A stretch of 64,000 bases of DNA from Ustulina deusta (Eukaryota; Ascomycota; Sordariomycetes; Xylariales; Xylariaceae): contig JAJNNX010000039.1 of NCBI GenBank assembly GCA_023159155.1, positions 248,001 through 312,000 on the forward strand. The letters are read 5' to 3'. The position numbers were made by a program, and so were the translations under genes. The stretch's first letter is position 1, and each line of letters opens with the position of its first letter. The notes under the pieces are model-generated. The model searched no databases and had not been told where the DNA came from. It saw only the letters and a list, made by a program, of their open reading frames with translations. Positions 57,887 to 64,000 of this stretch are shown here, in pieces.

Positions 57887-60333
57887 GGTTAGCTCGTAAG
57901 CTTAATACAAGGTGTAGGGTGTACGATACCACCGAATCAGTGCGGATGTATTGTATCAGTCTGTTAGACAATGGGTCTAGCTGCTGATAGATTGACTGTA
58001 TAGCTAGAGCTACGTTTCACTCTCACTCCCGACCCTGGAGCCATTAGCACCCAGTGATCTCGATATTTAGGAGAATGCATAATACAGGATTGGGTTGCCA
58101 TCGCCAAAATTAAGTGTTTCCGCAACTCGTCGACCGATTTGAGCTTCGGGAAATCTCTTAGAAGTGCTGAGTTGTGACTGAGTCGCCAGGAGTTGTAACT
58201 AGAATGGGAGGCTTGTCGGATGGTTTGGCTTTGGGGTGGAGACGGGTCACCGGTGGGTGCGAGTAGTTAGAGATACAGGGTTGTCCTGAATTCTTGAGTT
58301 TCTCCCAACCTGGCTGAGGGGGACTTAGGTCTCCTTGTGTATACATGAAGATGAATACAACCATCCTAGGGGGTTACAGGCGATTCTCCCACGACGCTAG
58401 CATCTGGTAATGCTTGTGTCAGGAAATTTGAACGGTTCAACTGCGTAGAACGAGGCTTGAGCGGTTGGCTGTAGGTAATATTGACCATATGTAAGAGTGC
58501 AGATACTTTAAAAAAAGTAGTAGTTAAATAGTATTACTGCGAGTTAGGTATCGCAGCGTGGAGGGTTTTTGAAGGGTTTGTAGGTTAACAACTTTAACGA
58601 AGGGTTCGGTTATTGGTTGGAATGACGGCTTCAACAGAGGGTTCAGCTGTTCATTAACAGGTGTAGGCATTTTAGAAACAGTAGTAAATTATACTACAAG
58701 GTAGGTACTGTAGCTTGAAGAGTTAGTGGTTAACAGCTTTAGCAAAGGGATGTACCAACAAGTTTAAACATAGTATAAGTTATATGTGTATTATACAAGA
58801 AAGCACAAGAGAGGCGGAGGCAAGGGCTAAAGACTGGCCAACAAAGGGGGTATAGCGAAAGGACTACAAAAACAAAGGGATCTCAGCTTTAAAAGGAATC
58901 GAGAAAACATTTAGACAAGTATGCTAGAGATAAAGATGGATAAAAATATATGCAGAATACCATGCGAAATATTGCTCCTGCTGTTATAATACGCCTGTTT
59001 TTAAGCTGTTCTACGGGCGCTGGAAAGTTTTGTTTGTACAAAGGGCTTCCGAGCAAAAAAGTGAGAGTGTTGGTACAAGCCGGGAGTCTTCCCAACGTAA
59101 GCGAAGAGCACTAGGATCAGGGTATCTTAAGGATCTTAGAATTATTACAGCGTCGCACTTGCTGCGCCATACAGTGTTTACTTGGTAACACACTTTAATT
59201 AATATATGGGAAAAAAGAAAAGTTATCATTGCGGGGAAGAGGCCTACTCATACCTGCTGTAGGGTCTAGCCAGGTTGCGTTCCGAAGCCACCGCACTAAT
59301 CATCACTACCTAGCCACACACACCTTATGGCCAATAGATTCTATCATACAATTCCATGCCACTTGTAATAACCACCAATAGCAATAGCTAGCCATAGAGC
59401 TGCAACTTTTAATATTTTACTGATAATTATAATATTTTTAATCCTATTAGAAAAAGGGGTTACGTGAGAAACCCAATCCTGTGGGTTGTAGGTGGTATGG
59501 GAGATTCCATTTTCGGATCCCAAAACCTCTACTCCTAGAGGCTTCCATACCAACTCTTCAACATTTGCATGTCATGCGCAGTGCACCCTCGCCAAATGAC
59601 AGGCCCGGGATTTTATCGTCCGACTTAAACATATAAAGTCTGCTTCATATGTAATAAAAGATGTTAAGAAACAAGACGAGCCAACGGCCGAAACGCTGTT
59701 CAATGGCGGAATCCACCTGCTAAAACCCAAGCACCCTTTCTCGCTAGGAGTTACCGGGAATCAAATTTCCGCGTCTATTGCTAGGATATCTGTTTTTCTC
59801 CCGTCTAATATGTCCTGCTTCAAGTCTTTGCGGTAAAACCCCCATCCTGTCATCCCTTGAGAGCCTCGACTTTAACTTCTTTTGCTGTTACGGAGCTAGA
59901 CATTTCGAGGCCCCCCCTTGCTTTCTCACGAAAATTAGCCGGGTCTATATAATCTGATCCCGGCAGCTTTCTCTGCTAGTTCTGGTGCCTATCTGATTCG
60001 AAAAAGAGTGTTTTCCTGGTCCTGGCGTACCGTCTAACCGGCTGGACCGCCGTCATCAATGAGAATGTTAACTCGGGCACCATTGCTTGATGGAATAGAT
60101 GTTGAGGGAGATTTCCAGTGATGGAGTCTTGCTGCAAAGTATATGGGAGAATATAATCGAAAATGTATAACGTATGTTGTGAAAGAAAGCTGAAGTCAGT
60201 GCACACAACCTAAAACCCCGGCAGTCTCCCCTTCCCTCTCTGAAATTTAACCAGAGAATTTGTAGCTCATTACTTTCCAGACTGTATTTGTTTTGTGTTA
60301 TTAGATCTGCCGCCTATATCCATAAATAAGTTT
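57887..60333. other. Long intergenic region
   Basis: No gene is supported in 2.4 kb. An imperfect direct repeat lies at about 58517-58605 and 58681-58750. Short frames near 58889-59553 and 59976-60206 are not recognised. Confidence 0.45.
58517..58750. repeat. Imperfect direct repeat, two copies
   Basis: Two copies (about 58517-58605 and 58681-58750) share GTAGTA, a GGTA-CTG/TCGCAG core, and the sequence TTAACAxCTTTAxC followed by AAGGG. Copies differ by substitutions and gaps. Confidence 0.5.
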
Positions 60334-62757
60334 TCAATGGGGTCCAAGGTTCAGTTCGCGAAATTCGCCGTCAAGATCATCGATCCCCTCCGCCTTCAGA
60401 TCATCGAGGAACCCCTTAACCCTCGAAGCAATCAGCCTTGCGTCGTAACCGAAATATTTGTAAGCAGCAGCACCCGGCAACGAGTGTCCAAATGTACTCA
60501 TTGAGTAGCCCGCATGTGCATATCGCTCCCAGCCATTCGCTGCGTAGGCTTCGACGACAACTCGACGTGTCCTCGACCGGTACTGCAGGACTCCGGACTT
60601 GTATTCTCGCGACTGCCTCTCAAATAGCCGCTGGCAGGGAAAACTGACAATGCGCGTCTTAATCCCATACTCGCCTTGAAGAATTTCACGAGCTTCTACC
60701 GCGAACTTCATCTCCGAGCCCACGCCAATTAAGATTACGTCGGCGTGCTTCTCTTCGATGAATACGTATGCGCCCCTTTGCACGCCGTCTCGGGAGGAAT
60801 ACTGAGGATACTGGATTAGGTTCTGCCTCGACAGCGATATGATGCTTGGTGACTCGGTAGCGGTTATGGCGGCGATGAATGCGCCCGCGGTTTCCTCGCT
60901 GTCTGCGGGCCGAATGTAAAGGAGGTTCGGCATTGCGCGGTATAGTGCTGCTAGCTCGATCGGCTGGTGAGTCGGGCCATCTTCGCCGGTTCCTATACTG
61001 TCGTGAGTGGCGATGTGAATGGCTTGCAGCCGCTGTAAAGCGCCCATTCGGACACCAGGTGCGGCATACTATAGGATAGATATGCTAATTAGTAGTCTTC
61101 TCGGGAGACTCGAAAATGGCCCGCTGATACTCACGAGATAAAACATGAAGAATGACGAAGTAATAGGAAGAATCGTGCCCTTGTTGTAGGCGGCGAGTCC
61201 GTTCGAGATGGCGGCCATAGCATGCTCTCTGATACCCCAGTGGATATACCGGCCAGTATAGTCGCCTGGAATACCACAGGCCGGCCGGAGATCAGGCTAA
61301 GTGAAAATGATGAGAAATGGCGCAAGAGAAACGAGTGGGAACTCTCACATGTTGGAAATCGACCTTTCCTTTCCAAATCATGTTGACCGAGGGTGACAAG
61401 TCAGCGGTCCCAACCATGATATTCCTCAGCTCTGATGCAAGTGGGTTGCAGACAAGGCCAGCCGATTTCCTAGATGCTGTTGGAGTCGTCGGGAAAGCTT
61501 CCTTAGGAGGTACAATTTTAGTCCAATCCTTGACCATCTCCCCTTTGACACGTCGGGCAAACTCATCCGCAACATCGGGATATTCCTTCCCATATGCCTC
61601 AACCAACTCCGCCCATTCCCGCTCGTGTCGATGACCTCGCTCCCGGACGTCGGAGAAGAAGTCATACGTCTCTTTCGAAATGACAAAATGCTCCTCGACG
61701 TTCATGCCCGAGTCACGCTTAAGGTTAGCGACGTCCTCGGGACCCAGGGCTGCACCATGAGCCTTTGCATCACCAGCTACTTTGCTTCCAACGCCGATCG
61801 TCGTCCGGATGTTGATAAAAACGGGCTGCTGTAATTCCGCTCTCGCGTTCTCGAGGGCATTGACGATGGCAGGGATGTCTTCATTCCCGTCGTCTACCGC
61901 AAGCACTTTCCAGCCGCAAGCGCTCATCTTCATATTAACGTCTTCAGTATTGGCTAGATCGACGGAGCCGTCACATGTGATCTGGTTGTTATCATAAATG
62001 ACGACGAGGTCGTTCAGTTTCCAGTGGCCAGCCAGCGAGATCGCCTCGAGTGCCACACCTTCTTGTAGGCAAGCATCTCCCACGACACACCAAACCTTGT
62101 TGCTGACTACCGGGAAACCTGGCCTGTTGTATGTTGCTGCTAAATGCTTGGTGGCCATGGCCATACCGACCGCATTTGATATGCCCTGGCCCAAAGGCCC
62201 CGTTGTAACTTCGATACCCTCGTGCTCGATTTCGGGGTGGCCGGGGCAGAAAGAGTCCGTTCTTTCGGAATGATACGAGCGTAGTTGCTCCAGTGTCATG
62301 TGTTTATAGCCGACAAGGTGCATCAGGGCATATTGAAACAGACAAGCGTGACCTATAGGAGATCGATGAGATCCGAGACATGACGTGTGCACGCCTGTTG
62401 GTCAGCTTACCATTTGACAGGACAAATCGGTCGCGGTTGAAATAATTCGGGTTCTCGGGCGAGTAGCGCATTACATATTTCCACAACGCAATACCCATTG
62501 CAGCCATCCCCATGGCGCTCCTATGTGATCCCCAACAACTTAGCATGTGCATGTTTCGCAACTTCGCACTAGCACATGACGACTCACCCGGGATGGCCAC
62601 CCTTAAATTGCTCGCAAAGGTCTGCAATCAGGCATCGAAAAGTCCTGAGGACACGCTTATGCCGTTCAGCGCCCTGCGAGGCGAATATCGTCATCTTGCT
62701 GCCCGTCTCGCCATCCTGGCAGACAGTCTTGGCCGGAGTTATTGTAGACGTGACCAT
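60334..62757 (-). CDS. Dihydroxyacetone synthase-type transketolase
   Basis: This encodes a 726-residue thiamine-diphosphate enzyme. Five exons (62757-62588, 62520-62411, 62352-61349, 61296-61135, 61068-60334) join in phase. Motifs are HPGSAMG (55-61), NYFNRDRFVLSNGHACLFQY across exons 2-3, the ThDP-binding GDACLQEG near 180 ending in YDNN, the catalytic Glu452 in GIREHAM, and FFMFYLYAAPGVR. The GHACLFQY and GDACLQEG variants fit dihydroxyacetone synthase (formaldehyde transketolase) better than ordinary transketolase. That enzyme moves a two-carbon unit from xylulose 5-phosphate to formaldehyde. The yeast enzyme is peroxisomal with a C-terminal SKL-like signal; here the protein ends NLGPH, so no such signal is visible. 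The divergent neighbour is a short-chain dehydrogenase. Substrate preference is inference. Confidence 0.88.
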
Positions 62758-63464
62758 GTTTGAGTGCAGAGTACAGTCCAATGAAACAACTGTGCCTTTG
62801 TAATTGCATTGCGCGTATTGATCTTATGTTTTGACGGCCGTCTTCGCATTTATGCCCGTAGCCCCCTTGGTATCATCAAAAAGTACCAGCGCTTGGAGAT
62901 TCCTCTTTTGACGAGCCATCTAGGCACGAAGACCGAAGACAATTTACTTCACAGCTGATTTATGAGAAATGTACAACCGGAATCTCAACCGAACGAGTCT
63001 CCTGACCCCCTCTGCCCCGCCATCATCTCCAATCTGAGACGGGGTATTTGGGCGGATACTGTGTTGGTGCGCTCATGCTTACCGGTCTGGTAAATATGGC
63101 AATGGTAAGCGGAGTCGGCCAAGTAAACCTGCAGGACCCGAATTGGAGAAGCGCTTCGGCTTGCTGTTTGCTGCGTTTAAACAGTCTTTTGAAAATCACC
63201 AAATAGCATTGCCTACCTAGTGACTGGAATAGAAAAGAAAACCCAGACTCACAAAGAAGGGAAGGTTATAGCATCTTCTCTATTAGATATCTGACAGCAG
63301 AAATACACGCTGATAGGCCTCCTTCCAACGTTTTTGCGTTTCCACACCACACGTCCGGCTAAGTCAACTTTATTGTTCAAACTTTCTGCTGTGTTTGTCG
63401 CAAACCCTCTACACACTTGCCCAAGTTCCTATAATCTATTTATCAGTTGCCACATCATACAATC
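62758..63464. promoter_or_regulatory. Divergent promoter region, transketolase and dehydrogenase
   Basis: A 707-bp gap between two divergent starts. The right part (about 63350-63464) is CT/A-rich like a leader. A GTTTAAAC palindrome-like site is near 63177. No gene is supported. Confidence 0.5.
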
Positions 63465-64000
63465 ATGAGCCCAGCAGCAATTGTCAACGATCTGTCGCTA
63501 CCGGTTGAGGCTCCGGAGTCCCGGCAAACGCCTGCCAACACCCCACACATCGCCTTATTTTCGCTTTCTGGAAAATTAATTGTCATCACGGGTGGCGGCC
63601 GAGGCTTGGGAATCGCACTTGCGGCAGCAGTCTTGGAGGCCGGTGGCCATGTCGCCTGCCTAGATATCCTCCAAGCCCCAGCCGCTGAAGAATGGGCAGC
63701 CCTTCAGGAGACCGCGAAACAGTCCAATCTTGGGATTTACTACCGCGAATGCGACATAACTAACGAAGAGATTCTCGAGAATACTATGGCTGAGATAGAT
63801 ACGGTTGCAAAGAGAGCTGGAGCCCAGTTTTACGGTGCCGTTGCGTGCGCTGGCATCCAGCAGAGGATACTCGCTGTTGATTGTCCTCAAGCGGACTTTG
63901 AGCGCATCCAACGGGTCAACGTCACTGGCACCTTTCTGACGGCCAAACATACCGCTCGGATCTTGATAAAGAATGGTGTGCGGGGAAGTATCGTATTGAT
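63465..64000 (+). CDS. Short-chain dehydrogenase/reductase, N-terminal part
   Basis: The first 178 codons of an NAD(P)-dependent oxidoreductase; the gene continues past the window edge. Visible parts are the cofactor-binding GGGRGLG (43-49), an acidic residue after strand 2 (CLDIL, about 65-69), the CDIT turn and a VACAG motif in place of the usual NNAG (about 127-130). The catalytic Ser-Tyr-Lys lies beyond the end. A 35-residue lead before the first strand resembles fungal sorbose, mannitol and arabinitol dehydrogenases. Lying head to head with a xylulose 5-phosphate-using enzyme, a polyol or ketose substrate is plausible but unproven. The Asp after strand 2 suggests NAD rather than NADP, by inference. 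No intron is needed in the visible part. Confidence 0.85.
   Translation, partial: MSPAAIVNDLSLPVEAPESRQTPANTPHIALFSLSGKLIVITGGGRGLGIALAAAVLEAGGHVACLDILQAPAAEEWAALQETAKQSNLGIYYRECDITNEEILENTMAEIDTVAKRAGAQFYGAVACAGIQQRILAVDCPQADFERIQRVNVTGTFLTAKHTARILIKNGVRGSIVL

Overview
This window comes from the nuclear genome of a filamentous ascomycete, most likely a Sordariomycete-type member of the Pezizomycotina. The genes sit singly on both strands. Most are split by short GT-AG introns (about 50-160 nt), often with CTAAC- or CTGAC-like branch points, and they are separated by 0.2-2.9 kb of non-coding DNA. The families present (Zn2Cys6 factor, Clr5-domain protein, STAND/NLR-like receptor, type I metacaspase, Baeyer-Villiger monooxygenase, WW protein, dispersed 5S rRNA gene) are typical of such fungi. 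The species cannot be named from the sequence alone. All gene models were joined by hand from splice-site phase; none has transcript support.

The left third (1-20 kb) is mostly housekeeping. It holds an Hcs1/IGHMBP2-type SF1 helicase, a DUF202 membrane protein, an aldo-keto reductase, an alpha/beta hydrolase, a serine-rich protein with seven RRxS sites, a 5S rRNA gene with a long T-run terminator, and a mitochondrial phosphate carrier with an unusual N-terminal extension. The middle (22-41 kb) holds a Zn2Cys6 transcription factor, a putative-cyclase-family hydrolase divergent from a Baeyer-Villiger monooxygenase, a Clr5-domain protein, and a WW-domain protein divergent from a metacaspase; the last two both have repetitive Gly/Pro/Tyr-rich regions.

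The 41.8-58 kb stretch looks accessory. It contains a 1625-residue STAND-type protein with P-loop, ankyrin and SPRY regions, followed by three related genes (48.9-50.9, 53.0-54.3 and 56.9-57.9 kb). These three share an ACPFY double-finger motif and a W-x3-W-x2-x-FPG motif. Between and in front of them lie several tandem repeats (19-bp, 12-bp, 14-bp and a 21-bp repeat that reads as heptads) and AT-rich DNA that may be decayed mobile elements. This is the most interesting part of the window: a receptor-like gene beside a small local family of finger proteins with no known function.

The right end (60.3-64 kb) has a dihydroxyacetone-synthase-type transketolase divergent from a short-chain dehydrogenase that runs off the window. 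Together they suggest a C1 or ketose/polyol metabolic pair sharing one promoter region.
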